From: Chlorobiaceae bacterium
GTDB taxonomy: Bacteria > Bacteroidota > Chlorobiia > Chlorobiales > Chlorobiaceae
Reading direction: 5' to 3'
NCBI GenBank assembly: GCA_013335115.1
Contig: JAAXWQ010000003.1
Coordinates: 124,001 to 188,000 of the forward strand
DNA length: 64,000 nt
The position numbers and the translations under genes are program-made. Shown piece after piece: positions 38,014 through 45,984 of the stretch (position 1 is the first letter of the stretch; each line of letters starts with the position of its first letter). The notes beneath the pieces are model-generated. The model was given only the letters and a program-made list of their open reading frames with translations. It made no database searches and was not told where the DNA came from.

Positions 38014-38796
38014 TCAGGGGAAACACGGCTTCTTGCGCGCCGTGGAAAATTCCCCGTCGATACCCAGCCCCTGTTCATAAGCGTACCACAGCTCCTGGCA
38101 GGGGAAGTTGCATTCATAGAACGCCTTGCCGATGATGACCGAATCGACCCCGAACCTTTCGAGCGACCTGAGTTGGTGGAGGTCTTCGGAACTTGCGACG
38201 CCACCCGAAGCAGTCACCTTCATGCCGGCCTTTTCAGCGAAGGTCCTGGTCGTTTCGTAGCCGATGCCCTGCAGCATGCCGTCGCGGGTAATGTCGGTGT
38301 AGATGACCCGCTCGACGCCCAGCTTCTTCATCTCAAGGGCGAGTTCATAGTCCTTCATGCCGCTGCTCTCGGTCCATCCCTTGATCTTGGGCACGCCGTG
38401 CTCGGCATCGATGCCGACAACGATCTGGGAAGGGCGGTACTTCTTCAGCAGCTCGGCGATAAGCCCCGGGTTGGTGACGGCCGCGGATCCGATGACCACC
38501 CGGCCGACGCCGATCTCAAGGTACTTCTCGACGGCATCGACTGAGCGTATGCCGCCACCGACCTGGATCGGGATGTCGAGCATGCCGACGATCTCGCGGA
38601 TCTTGTCGAAGTTCACCAACTCCCCCGTCAGGGCTGCGTCGAGGTCGACGACATGGAGCATCTTGGCATTCTGCTTGCGCCAGATCACGGCCATGTCGCA
38701 AGGATTGTCGAGGTAAATCTTCTTTTGTGCGAAATCACCCCTGGTGAGCCTGACGCACTTGCCGTCCTTGATATCTATAGCCGGTATAATCAACAT
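38014..38796 (-). CDS. hisA: ProFAR isomerase (histidine biosynthesis)
   Basis: A 260-residue TIM barrel that isomerises ProFAR to PRFAR. The catalytic Asp pair is in PAIDIKDGKCVRL near residue 7 and YTDITRDGML near residue 133. Phosphate-binding segments IQVGGGIRSVDAVEKYL and TASGGVASSEDL are present. It follows hisH after 21 bases, so the two share a transcript. hisI is found at 50.3 kb and hisF is not seen, so the histidine genes are scattered. Confidence 0.96.
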   Translation of the reverse strand: MLIIPAIDIKDGKCVRLTRGDFAQKKIYLDNPCDMAVIWRKQNAKMLHVVDLDAALTGELVNFDKIREIVGMLDIPIQVGGGIRSVDAVEKYLEIGVGRVVIGSAAVTNPGLIAELLKKYRPSQIVVGIDAEHGVPKIKGWTESSGMKDYELALEMKKLGVERVIYTDITRDGMLQGIGYETTRTFAEKAGMKVTASGGVASSEDLHQLRSLERFGVDSVIIGKAFYECNFPCQELWYAYEQGLGIDGEFSTARKKPCFP

Positions 38797-38817
38797 GTCC
38801 GTAAACCTGGATACTGC

Positions 38818-39426
38818 TTAATACTCTGCAAAATTCCTGAGGACCCGCAAGCCCGATTCGGAGCTCTTTTCAGGGTGGAACTGTACAGCGAAAATACCAT
38901 TTTTTTCGATGGCCGAACAAAAATTATTTCCGGCGAAAAAGGTTGTCGCAGCAACGCTCCCGGGCTCTTCAGGGCTACAGTAGTAGGAGTGGACGAAGTA
39001 GAACCATGAGTGGTCGTCGAGACCCCTGAACAGGACCGAGTCCGGCTTGCAGAGGTCGGCGGAGTTCCAGCCGATCTGAGGGATCTTGTCGGTCTCGCTG
39101 GAAAAGTGGAGTACCTTTCCCTGGATAAGGCCGAGGCCGGAATGGGATCCCATCTCCTCGCTGCCGTTCAGGAGCAGTTGCATGCCGAGGCAGATGCCGA
39201 GTACCTGCCTGCCCTTGTCGATATGTTCCATGATCGCTTCGGTGAAGCCGAGCCTTCCGAACGCTTCCATCGCGGGACCGAACGCCCCTACGCCGGGAAT
39301 GAGCACCTTGTCGTATCCGGACATTGCGGAGGCCCTGTCACTGACGACCGACTTGATGCCGAGATAATCGAAAGCCTTGTGGACCGATCGAAGGTTGCCT
39401 GCCCCGTAGTCAGCGATGAATACCAT
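38818..39426 (-). CDS. hisH: Imidazole glycerol phosphate synthase, glutaminase subunit
   Basis: A 202-residue class I glutamine amidotransferase that supplies ammonia to HisF. The nucleophile Cys79 lies in LGICLGMQLLL, the oxyanion-strand is VLIPGVGAFGPAM, and the His-Glu pair is in FAVQFHPEKSSESG near residue 184. Length is normal. It starts the leftward run hisH - hisA - scpB - rluB and is divergent from nfnA across a 192-base AT-rich region. Confidence 0.96.
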   Translation of the reverse strand: MVFIADYGAGNLRSVHKAFDYLGIKSVVSDRASAMSGYDKVLIPGVGAFGPAMEAFGRLGFTEAIMEHIDKGRQVLGICLGMQLLLNGSEEMGSHSGLGLIQGKVLHFSSETDKIPQIGWNSADLCKPDSVLFRGLDDHSWFYFVHSYYCSPEEPGSVAATTFFAGNNFCSAIEKNGIFAVQFHPEKSSESGLRVLRNFAEY

Positions 39427-39491
39427 GGAAAACTGATTATATCATTCATTGAAAGGCACTGAAAAGCGAAAATATATCCATCCGGGTCCTT

Positions 39492-39509
39492 AAAAAGCGT
39501 CAAGCCGGC
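39492..39509. repeat. 18-nt repeat, intergenic copy
   Basis: AAAAAGCGTCAAGCCGGC occurs here between hisH and nfnA, and again at 39694-39711 inside nfnA, in the same orientation and 202 bases apart. Confidence 0.7.
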
Positions 39510-39618
39510 TTTCAATTACGAAGCGCAAAGCTTATTTTTACAAATTACGGCTTTCGCTTCTACCTTGCTCCCTGAAAGTCATCCCAATCGCACATACCAC
39601 GAGAAATCGCAGAAAACA

Positions 39619-40464
39619 ATGTACAGGATTGTGTCCGCTATTTTTTTAGCTGAAAATATCAAAAAATTCGAAATAGAGGCCCCGGGGATCGCAAAAAAGC
39701 GTCAAGCCGGCCAGTTCCTCATGTTGCGGCTGACGGAAAACGGCGAGCGCTTTCCCCTGACGATCGCCGACTCCGATCCCGTGAGGGGAACGGTCACGGT
39801 CATCGCCCAGGGAGCCGGCAAGTCGACCAGGGCGCTGAACCGGCTTGAGGCCGGGGATACGATCACCGACGTGGTCGGGCCGCTCGGAACCCCTTCGCAC
39901 ATCGAAAACTTCGGCACCGCAGTCAGCATCGGCGGGGGCGTCGGCACGGCCATAGCCTATCCGACGGCTGCGGCGCTCAAGGCTGCAGGCAATTACGTCA
40001 TCACGATCAACGGTGCCCGCTCGAGGGACCTGGTCATCCTCGAGGATGAGATGAAGGCGGTCAGCGACGAGGCGTACATCACGACGGACGACGGCTCGTA
40101 CGGATTCAACGGCTTCGTGACGCAGAAGCTGCAGGAGCTCATCGACTCGGGAAGGAAGATCGATTTCGTGCTGGCCATCGGGCCGATCCCGATGATGAAG
40201 GCGGTCGCCGAGGTGACCCGCCCGTATGGAATCAGGACGGTCGTCAGCCTTAACCCGATCATGATCGACGGTACAGGCATGTGCGGCGGCTGCCGGGTAA
40301 CGGTCGGTAACGAGATCAGGTTCGCCTGCGTCGACGGCCCTGAATTCGACGCGCACCTGGTCGATTTCAAGAACCTCTCCGACAGGAACAGGATCTACCA
40401 GCAGGAAGAGCGTGCGTCTGACGAAGCCGAAGCCCATCGTTGCAGGCTGTCAGGCCAAAGCTGA
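39619..40464 (+). CDS. nfnA: NfnA / SudB-type ferredoxin-NADP reductase subunit
   Basis: A 281-residue FAD and NAD(P)-binding subunit. The FAD part has GQFLMLRLTENGERFPLTIAD and the NAD(P) part SIGGGVGTAIAYPTAAALK. The C-terminal [2Fe-2S] motif is CGGCRVTVGNEIRFACVDG with a following PEFDAHLVDF. With the next gene it matches the electron-bifurcating NADH-dependent ferredoxin:NADP oxidoreductase (NfnAB) and the related sulfide dehydrogenase (SudBA). In a green sulfur bacterium it could balance ferredoxin and NADPH pools. The ATG at 39619 was chosen over a Leu/Met start 18 codons upstream. nfnB follows after 118 bases. Confidence 0.88.
   Translation: MYRIVSAIFLAENIKKFEIEAPGIAKKRQAGQFLMLRLTENGERFPLTIADSDPVRGTVTVIAQGAGKSTRALNRLEAGDTITDVVGPLGTPSHIENFGTAVSIGGGVGTAIAYPTAAALKAAGNYVITINGARSRDLVILEDEMKAVSDEAYITTDDGSYGFNGFVTQKLQELIDSGRKIDFVLAIGPIPMMKAVAEVTRPYGIRTVVSLNPIMIDGTGMCGGCRVTVGNEIRFACVDGPEFDAHLVDFKNLSDRNRIYQQEERASDEAEAHRCRLSGQS
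39694..39711. repeat. 18-nt repeat, copy inside nfnA
   Basis: Second copy of the element at 39492-39509. Here it encodes part of AKKRQAGQ in the FAD-binding domain of NfnA. Confidence 0.7.
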
Positions 40465-40582
40465 TTAAGCGGCCAACGCGGATTCCACCAGCACCTTTTA
40501 CCGCCGGCACCCGCAGGACCGAGGCGGTACCCGGTTTTTCATCGAAACAGTTTCACAGACGGTAAGTACAATCGCAAGTATC

Positions 40583-42031
40583 ATGGATCCAAAACAGATC
40601 ACGACCAAGGAACGCCTTGCCATTCCCCGCCAGGTGATGCCGGCACAGGACCCCGTGCTCCGCGCAGGCAACTTCAGGGAGGTGCATCTCGGCCTGACCC
40701 CGGAACTGGCACAGATGGAAGCGCTACGCTGCATCCAGTGCAAGGATCCGGTGTGCGTGAAGGGCTGCCCGGTGAACATCAAGATCGACCAGTTCATCAG
40801 GCTGATCGCCGAAGGGGACTTCCTCGGCGCGGCAAGGAAGGTCAAGGAGGACAACGTGCTCCCGGCCATCTGCGGCAGGGTCTGCCCGCAGGAGGACCAG
40901 TGCGAGCAGGTGTGCGTCATCGGCAAGAAGCGCGAACCGGTGGCCATCGGCAACCTGGAGCGGTTCGTGGGCGATTACGAACGCCTTACCGGCCAGCGGA
41001 TCACCCCTGAAATGGCTCCCCCGAGCGGCAGGAGGGTGGCGGTCATCGGTAGCGGCCCGGCCGGCCTGTCCTGCGCCAACGACCTCGCACGGTTCGGCCA
41101 CGAAGTGGTGGTGTTCGAGGCGCTGCACGAGCTCGGCGGCGTGCTGATGTACGGCATCCCGGAGTTCCGCCTGCCGAAGGAGATCGTCAGGGACGAGCTC
41201 GACGGCCTTCGGAAAATGGGCATCGAGTTCAGGACCGACGTGGTGGTCGGCAGGACGATCACGGTCGAAGAGCTGCTCGGGGAGGAGGAGTTCGACGCCG
41301 TCTTTATCGGCGTCGGCGCCGGCCTGCCCTGGTTCATGGGCATTCCCGGCGAGAACCTTGTCGGCGTGCTCGCGGCCAATGAGTTCCTCACCAGGGTCAA
41401 CCTGATGAAGGCTTACGACTTCCCGAAAAGCGACACCCCCGTGTTCGACTGCAAGGGCAAAAGCGTCGCCGTCTTCGGCGGTGGCAACACGGCCATGGAT
41501 GCCGTCCGTACCGCCAAGCGCCTCGGCGCAGGGCACGCGTACATCGTCTACCGCCGTTCGGAGGCGGAGATGCCGGCCCGCGAGGAGGAGATCCACCACG
41601 CGCAGAAGGAGGGCATCGAGTTCATGCTCCTGACCATACCCCTCGAGTTCATCGGGGACGACAAGGCGCTCCTCACGGGCGTCAGGTGCCAGAAGATGGA
41701 GCTCGGCGAACCCGACGAGTCCGGCCGCCGCAAGCCGGTTCCCGTGGAGGGGTCGGAGTTCGTGCTCCCGATCGACATGGCGGTCATCTCGATCGGCAAC
41801 GGATCCAATCCCCTGATCAAGCAGACCACCCCGGACATCGAGGTCAGCAGGAAGGATACGATCGTCGTGGACGTCAACACCATGCAGACATCAAAAGAAA
41901 ACGTCTATGCCGGCGGCGACATCGTCACGGGTGGTGCCACGGTCATCCTCGCCATGGGGGCTGGACGCAAGGCGGCCCTGGCCATCCACGAAAAGCTCAG
42001 CGTAACCGCGCCAGGCTCCAGGGAGTCGTAA
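40583..42031 (+). CDS. nfnB: NfnB / SudA-type (glutamate synthase small subunit-like) flavoprotein
   Basis: A 482-residue protein with two N-terminal [4Fe-4S] sites: CIQCKDPVCVKGCPVNIKIDQF near residue 51 and ICGRVCPQEDQCEQVCVIG near residue 95. The FAD-binding Rossmann motif is VAVIGSGPAGLSCANDLARFGHEV and the NADP motif VAVFGGGNTAMDAVRTAKRLG. The last part VYAGGDIVTGGATVILAMGAGRKAA closes FAD binding. The same fold serves as glutamate synthase small subunit, but the pairing with nfnA and no large GltB subunit points to Nfn/Sud. nikR starts four bases after its stop. Confidence 0.9.
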   Translation: MDPKQITTKERLAIPRQVMPAQDPVLRAGNFREVHLGLTPELAQMEALRCIQCKDPVCVKGCPVNIKIDQFIRLIAEGDFLGAARKVKEDNVLPAICGRVCPQEDQCEQVCVIGKKREPVAIGNLERFVGDYERLTGQRITPEMAPPSGRRVAVIGSGPAGLSCANDLARFGHEVVVFEALHELGGVLMYGIPEFRLPKEIVRDELDGLRKMGIEFRTDVVVGRTITVEELLGEEEFDAVFIGVGAGLPWFMGIPGENLVGVLAANEFLTRVNLMKAYDFPKSDTPVFDCKGKSVAVFGGGNTAMDAVRTAKRLGAGHAYIVYRRSEAEMPAREEEIHHAQKEGIEFMLLTIPLEFIGDDKALLTGVRCQKMELGEPDESGRRKPVPVEGSEFVLPIDMAVISIGNGSNPLIKQTTPDIEVSRKDTIVVDVNTMQTSKENVYAGGDIVTGGATVILAMGAGRKAALAIHEKLSVTAPGSRES

Positions 42032-42035
42032 AGCC

Positions 42036-42440
42036 ATGGCAGATATCTACCGTTTCGGCATCTCCCTCGACAGGGAACTGATCGAGGCCTTCGACCGGCA
42101 CGTCGCCGCACAGCGATACCAGAGCCGGTCGGAGGCGATCCGCGACCTCATCCGCGAAGAGCTGGTCCGAAAGAAGTGGGCGGAAGGCGGCACGGTGGCG
42201 GGAGCCATCGTGATGACCTACGACCACCACAAGCGCGAGCTGGTCAACCGCCTGCTCGACATCCAGCACGATTTCCACGACATCATCATCTCCACCCAGC
42301 ACGTGCACCTCGACCACGGCAACTGCCTCGAAGTGATCGCCGTCAAGGGCCAGGCTCCCCAGGTGGACCAGCTCTCCACCGCCCTCAAGGTGCTCGTCGG
42401 TGTCAAGCACCTCAACCTCAGCGTATCGGCGACCGACTGA
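42036..42440 (+). CDS. nikR: Nickel-responsive regulator NikR
   Basis: A 134-residue ribbon-helix-helix repressor with an ACT-type nickel domain. The RHH part is YRFGISLDRELIEAFDRHVAAQ with SRSEAIRDLIREEL. The high-affinity nickel ligands (His, His, His, Cys in the E. coli protein) are visible in QHDFHDIIISTQHVHLDHGNCLEVIAVKG. It binds a dyad upstream of nickel-uptake genes when nickel is plentiful. Here GGAG lies about 12 bases before the ATG, and it is four bases behind nfnB, so it is likely expressed from the nfn promoter. The outer-membrane barrel and Ni/Co transporter genes follow after a candidate operator. Confidence 0.94.
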   Translation: MADIYRFGISLDRELIEAFDRHVAAQRYQSRSEAIRDLIREELVRKKWAEGGTVAGAIVMTYDHHKRELVNRLLDIQHDFHDIIISTQHVHLDHGNCLEVIAVKGQAPQVDQLSTALKVLVGVKHLNLSVSATD

Positions 42441-42468
42441 ACAGCCTGCCTCGTATTATTTTGATTGC

Positions 42469-42507
42469 ATGCCGATAGCACGATTATTATTTTCATGCTA
42501 TCGGCAT
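42469..42507. promoter_or_regulatory. Candidate NikR operator dyad
   Basis: ATGCCGATAGCA (42469-42480) and TGCTATCGGCAT (42496-42507) are perfect 12-bp arms with a 15-base AT-rich spacer. Split half-sites about two helical turns apart are what the NikR tetramer needs, and the dyad lies between nikR and the Ni-transport genes, 27 bases before the barrel start. Confidence 0.75.
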
Positions 42508-42533
42508 TGACCATTGTAAACCACCGACCGACC

Positions 42534-43325
42534 ATGCATAAGAAAGCATACCCGCTTGCGCTTGCCGCAACGCTTTTTTCAGCAACCTCTTTTGCGGCCA
42601 TGCCCCTGGTTACCGATGATACCGGGACCCAGGGCAAAGGAGGCCTGCAGGTCGAACTTGGCATGGAAAGGCAACGGGCAAATGCAGATGCCGAGGGAGT
42701 GGCGACAAAAACAACTGCATGGGCCCCTGCCACAACGCTCACCTACGGACTTGCGGACAAGATCGACCTGGTTGCCGGCATGCCGTACACCTGGCGAAAG
42801 GTCGAGGCGGGAGGAACATCGACCACCGGCGACGGAATCGGCGACCTGTCGCTCCAGCTCAAGTGGCGCTTCCTGGAACTCCAGGAGGGCAAGCTGAATC
42901 TGGCCCTCAAGCCCGGCATCACCCTGCCGACCGGCAAAGATGGCAACGGATTCGGCACCGGAAGGAGGAGCGGGGGCATGCTGCTGGCGGCGACACACAA
43001 AGGCGCACTCGGGGCCGTCCACGTCAACCTCGGCTACACCCGCAACGAATACCGCCTGGAAGCGGACAGGATCGCGTCGAAAAACGACATCTGGCATGCA
43101 TCGATTGCGGGGGAACTCAATATGGCGACGGAACTGAGGGCCGTAGCGGATATCGGCGTGGACACGAACAAAGACAAGGACAACGATATAAATCCGGCCT
43201 ACCTGCTCGGAGGCATCATCTACAGCCCTTCCGGCTGTATCGATCTCGATTTTGGCGTCAAGGGCGGCTTGAATGCTGCGCAACCGGCCACCTCCCTGCT
43301 GGCAGGCGTGACGATGCATTTTTGA
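42534..43325 (+). CDS. Outer-membrane beta-barrel protein, putative Ni/Co channel
   Basis: A 263-residue exported protein. The signal peptide MHKKAYPLALAATLFSATSFA ends before AMPLVTDDTGTQGKGG. The mature part has alternating beta strands (LQVELGMERQRAN, TTLTYGLADKIDLVAGMPYTW, DLSLQLKWRFLE, NLALKPGITLPTGKDGNG, VHVNLGYTRNEYRL) and ends in SLLAGVTMHF, with the terminal Phe of outer-membrane barrels. It resembles the transporter-type MetA_deg porins. It is the first gene after the NikR-like dyad and is followed 23 bases later by the inner-membrane nickel/cobalt transporter, so a channel for metal entry is a reasonable inference. No TonB box is seen. Confidence 0.75.
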   Translation: MHKKAYPLALAATLFSATSFAAMPLVTDDTGTQGKGGLQVELGMERQRANADAEGVATKTTAWAPATTLTYGLADKIDLVAGMPYTWRKVEAGGTSTTGDGIGDLSLQLKWRFLELQEGKLNLALKPGITLPTGKDGNGFGTGRRSGGMLLAATHKGALGAVHVNLGYTRNEYRLEADRIASKNDIWHASIAGELNMATELRAVADIGVDTNKDKDNDINPAYLLGGIIYSPSGCIDLDFGVKGGLNAAQPATSLLAGVTMHF

Positions 43326-43348
43326 ACGAAACGACAGGGGACTGAACC

Positions 43349-44374
43349 ATGCATATGTCTGATGCCTTGCTCTCCCCGGTCGTCGGCGGCGCACTCTGGG
43401 CTGCCAGTGCCGGCATGATCGGCCGGTCGTCGCGAAAAATCTCCAGCGAATCCGACGGCTCGAAAACGGTACTCATGGGGGTTTTGGGAGCGTTCGTCTT
43501 CGCCGCACAGATGATCAATTTCACGATTCCCGGCACCGGTTCCAGCGGCCACATCGGAGGCGGCCTGCTCCTGGCCGTGCTGCTCGGGCCCTGGAGGGCA
43601 TTCATCACCATCTCGTCCGTGCTGGTGGTCCAGGCCCTCTTCTTCGCGGACGGAGGGCTGGTCGCCCTTGGTTGCAACATCTTCAACATGGGCTTCTTCC
43701 CGGCATTCGTCGCTTTCCCGTTCATCTACGAACCGATTGCCGGATCCACGGGCTCCCGGGGCAGGCTTGCCGCCGCCAGCATCGTCTCGGCCACGGCAGG
43801 AATTCTCATGGGAGCATGCGCCGTGGTCGTCGAAACCACGGCATCCGGCATCTCCGACCTCCCCTTCGGCACGTTCATCCTCTTCATGCTCGCGATCCAC
43901 CTGGCGATCGGCATCATCGAGGGGCTCGTGACCTGGGGCGTCCTTTCGTTCGTCATGAAAACCGACCCAGTTCTTCTCCTGGCAGGCCGGTCCGGCGCGA
44001 GGGCAAACCGCCGCTTCGTCGCCGGAGCATTCCTCTTGGCAGCCATGGCAACCGGAGGCTCGCTCTCATGGTTCGCCTCGTCGAATCCGGACGGCCTGGA
44101 ATGGTCGATTTCGAACGTGACCGGCAAGGAGGAACTCCATTCCCCTGCTGAAACCGCCCACGCACTCCTCGCCGGAGTGCAGCAACGGCTCGCCTTCATG
44201 CCCGATTACGGCTTCAGGCGCAGCGAAGGCCCCAACTCATCCGGAACAGCCCCGGCTTCGGCCGTGAGAACCGGTACGTCGATATCCGGAATGCTTGGCA
44301 GCATCATGGTGTTCCTCATCGCCGGGGCGACCGGCCTCATATTACGGCAACGCAGGGGAGCTGCGGCCTCATGA
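43349..44374 (+). CDS. nikMN: ECF-type nickel/cobalt transporter substrate-binding subunit (NikM/CbiM with PDGLE/NikN part)
   Basis: A 341-residue membrane protein. The N-terminus MHMSDALLSPVVGGALWA supplies the His2 metal ligand of CbiM/NikM. Six or more hydrophobic segments follow with GSSGHIGGGLLLAVLLGPWRA, which includes the second conserved His, and GCNIFNMGFFPAFVAFP. The C-terminal third carries WFASSNPDGLEWSISNVTG, the PDGLE module that replaces a separate CbiN/NikN, then a final transmembrane helix. This layout favours NikMN. AGGGG lies nine bases before the ATG. The NikQ gene overlaps its end by four bases. NikR next door argues for nickel rather than cobalt. Confidence 0.9.
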   Translation: MHMSDALLSPVVGGALWAASAGMIGRSSRKISSESDGSKTVLMGVLGAFVFAAQMINFTIPGTGSSGHIGGGLLLAVLLGPWRAFITISSVLVVQALFFADGGLVALGCNIFNMGFFPAFVAFPFIYEPIAGSTGSRGRLAAASIVSATAGILMGACAVVVETTASGISDLPFGTFILFMLAIHLAIGIIEGLVTWGVLSFVMKTDPVLLLAGRSGARANRRFVAGAFLLAAMATGGSLSWFASSNPDGLEWSISNVTGKEELHSPAETAHALLAGVQQRLAFMPDYGFRRSEGPNSSGTAPASAVRTGTSISGMLGSIMVFLIAGATGLILRQRRGAAAS

Positions 44375-45123
44375 AGCTTCATGAGGGCCGGGGGGCCATG
44401 GAGCAGGCGGCACGGCCGTGCGCACTGCCGGTCGGCGACCGCACGTCGATCATGTTGCTCGCCCTGTTCGTCATATTCGTCGTCTCGATCCCGAAATACG
44501 ACCTTCCCGGGGTGATCGCATTCGCATCGATTCCCCTGCTGCTCCTCACCACGGCCGGGATGCCCCTTTCGCCGTTGTCCAGGCGCCTGATGGCGGCATC
44601 GCCCTTCATCCTGTCCATGGCCGCAGGCAACATCATCCTCGACCGCTCCCCTGCCGGCAACCTCGGCGGGGTAGCCCTGACCGGGGGCATGGTGTCGGCG
44701 GCAGTGATCACCCTGAAAGCCATGGTCACCCTGACCGCCCTGCTTTCGCTCATGGCCTTCATGCCGTTCCACCGTTTCGGGACAGCACTCCGCAGTCTCG
44801 GCGTACCCGCAGTGTTCGTCACGCAACTCCTCCTCGTCTACCGCTACGCTTCCCTACTGTCAGAGGAGGCCGGCATGATGCAGAAAGCCCGCAACCTGAG
44901 GTCGTTCAACGGCAAGGGAAAGGGGCCGATCGTGACGGCTCGCCTGATCGGTGCGCTGCTCATCAGGACGACAGTTCGGGCCGGGCGGATCTACCAGGCC
45001 ATGGAATCGAGGGGATTCGGAACGGCGCCGGCGTCGAGCCGGCCGGTGCGGATGCCTGCGGTGGACGCGCTCACGCTCGTCTTCGCCACCCTGCTGTTCC
45101 TGGTCATCCGCATCATCTTCTGA
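44371..45123 (+). CDS. nikQ: ECF transporter transmembrane subunit
   Basis: A 250-residue CbiQ/NikQ-type T component that couples the ATPase to NikMN. It has about five or six hydrophobic segments (SIMLLALFVIFVVSI, GVIAFASIPLLLLTTAGMPL). The coupling helices are visible as MMQKARNLRSFNG near residue 168 and RIYQAMESRGFGTAP near residue 207, each with the A-R-(N/G) type motif of T components. Its ATG overlaps the NikMN stop, and NikO follows after 15 bases, so the three form one unit. Confidence 0.9.
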   Translation: MKLHEGRGAMEQAARPCALPVGDRTSIMLLALFVIFVVSIPKYDLPGVIAFASIPLLLLTTAGMPLSPLSRRLMAASPFILSMAAGNIILDRSPAGNLGGVALTGGMVSAAVITLKAMVTLTALLSLMAFMPFHRFGTALRSLGVPAVFVTQLLLVYRYASLLSEEAGMMQKARNLRSFNGKGKGPIVTARLIGALLIRTTVRAGRIYQAMESRGFGTAPASSRPVRMPAVDALTLVFATLLFLVIRIIF

Positions 45124-45138
45124 ACACCGGAGCAGCCA

Positions 45139-45861
45139 TTGATTACCGTAACAGGTCTCGCATTCACCTACCCGGACGGCACCAGGGCGCTCGACGGTAT
45201 CGGATTCCACATCATGGAGGGAGGGTCGGTCGGCATCGTCGGGTCGAACGGTGCCGGCAAATCGACGCTCGTCAACCATCTGAACGGCTGGTTCAAGCCA
45301 CAGGAAGGGAGCGTCGTCGTCAACGGCATCACGTCAGGAAGGACAAATGAGGAAAAGATCCGGAAACTGGTGGGGCTGGTGTTCCAGAACGCGGACGATC
45401 AACTCTTCACGGCCCGGGTTTGGGATGACGTGATGTTCGGGCCTCGGAACCTCGGCATGGACGAGCAAGAGTCCTGCGAGGAAGCCGGGCGCCTCCTCAG
45501 GGATTTCGGCCTCTGGGAACTGCGGGACAAGCCCCCGGCACATCTTTCACAAGGACAGAAACATTTTGCGGCGCTGGCGGCAGTGCTCATCATGAAACCG
45601 TCGGTCCTCGTCATGGACGAACCGACCGCGGACCTCGACCCTCGCAACCGGCGGAAACTCATCGGCCTGGTCAACCGGTTGCCGGTCACCAGGGTCACGG
45701 TTTCCCACGACCTCGACTTCATCTGGGAAACCTGCACGACCGTCGTTGTCATGAACGCCGGACGGGCGGTTGCCTCGGGCCCCGCCCACGAACTCCTCTC
45801 CGACCGGGAACTGCTGGAACGGAACGGCCTTGAGCTACCCCTGAGATTGCAGGGAGCGTGA
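45139..45861 (+). CDS. nikO: ECF transporter ATPase subunit
   Basis: A 240-residue ABC ATPase of the CbiO/NikO type. Walker A GSNGAGKSTLVNHL near residue 36, Q-loop GLVFQNADDQLFTARVWDDV (the typical ECF sequence), signature LSQGQKHFAALAAVLIM and Walker B VLVMDEPTADLDP are all present. It starts at TTG (45139) with GGAG six bases before it; no ATG would keep the conserved first strand ITVTGLAFTYPDGT. It is the last gene of the operon and is convergent with the DUF1499 gene. Confidence 0.9.
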   Translation: MITVTGLAFTYPDGTRALDGIGFHIMEGGSVGIVGSNGAGKSTLVNHLNGWFKPQEGSVVVNGITSGRTNEEKIRKLVGLVFQNADDQLFTARVWDDVMFGPRNLGMDEQESCEEAGRLLRDFGLWELRDKPPAHLSQGQKHFAALAAVLIMKPSVLVMDEPTADLDPRNRRKLIGLVNRLPVTRVTVSHDLDFIWETCTTVVVMNAGRAVASGPAHELLSDRELLERNGLELPLRLQGA

Positions 45862-45911
45862 CGGGAAACGTCGTGACCAGAGAAGGTAAACTGACGGAGC
45901 CGTCTTCATCC

Positions 45912-45957
45912 CATAAGACCTATGAGTCCTCTGGGTCCCATGAAACCCAACAAGACC
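45912..45957. repeat. 9-nt TATGGGWCC-type repeat ladder
   Basis: CATAAGACC, TATGAGTCC, TCTGGGTCC and CATGAAACC follow head to tail with a fifth diverged unit. The sequence matches the ladder after uvrA. It sits between the convergent nikO and DUF1499 genes. Confidence 0.6.
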
Positions 45958-45984
45958 TCCGCCTGGCTACGTCACCTTCACTCC

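Noticed and set aside
42443-42533. Cobalamin riboswitch upstream of the Ni/Co transporter
   Set aside because: The stretch is only about 90 bases and filled by the dyad; no B12-box or multi-helix fold is visible.
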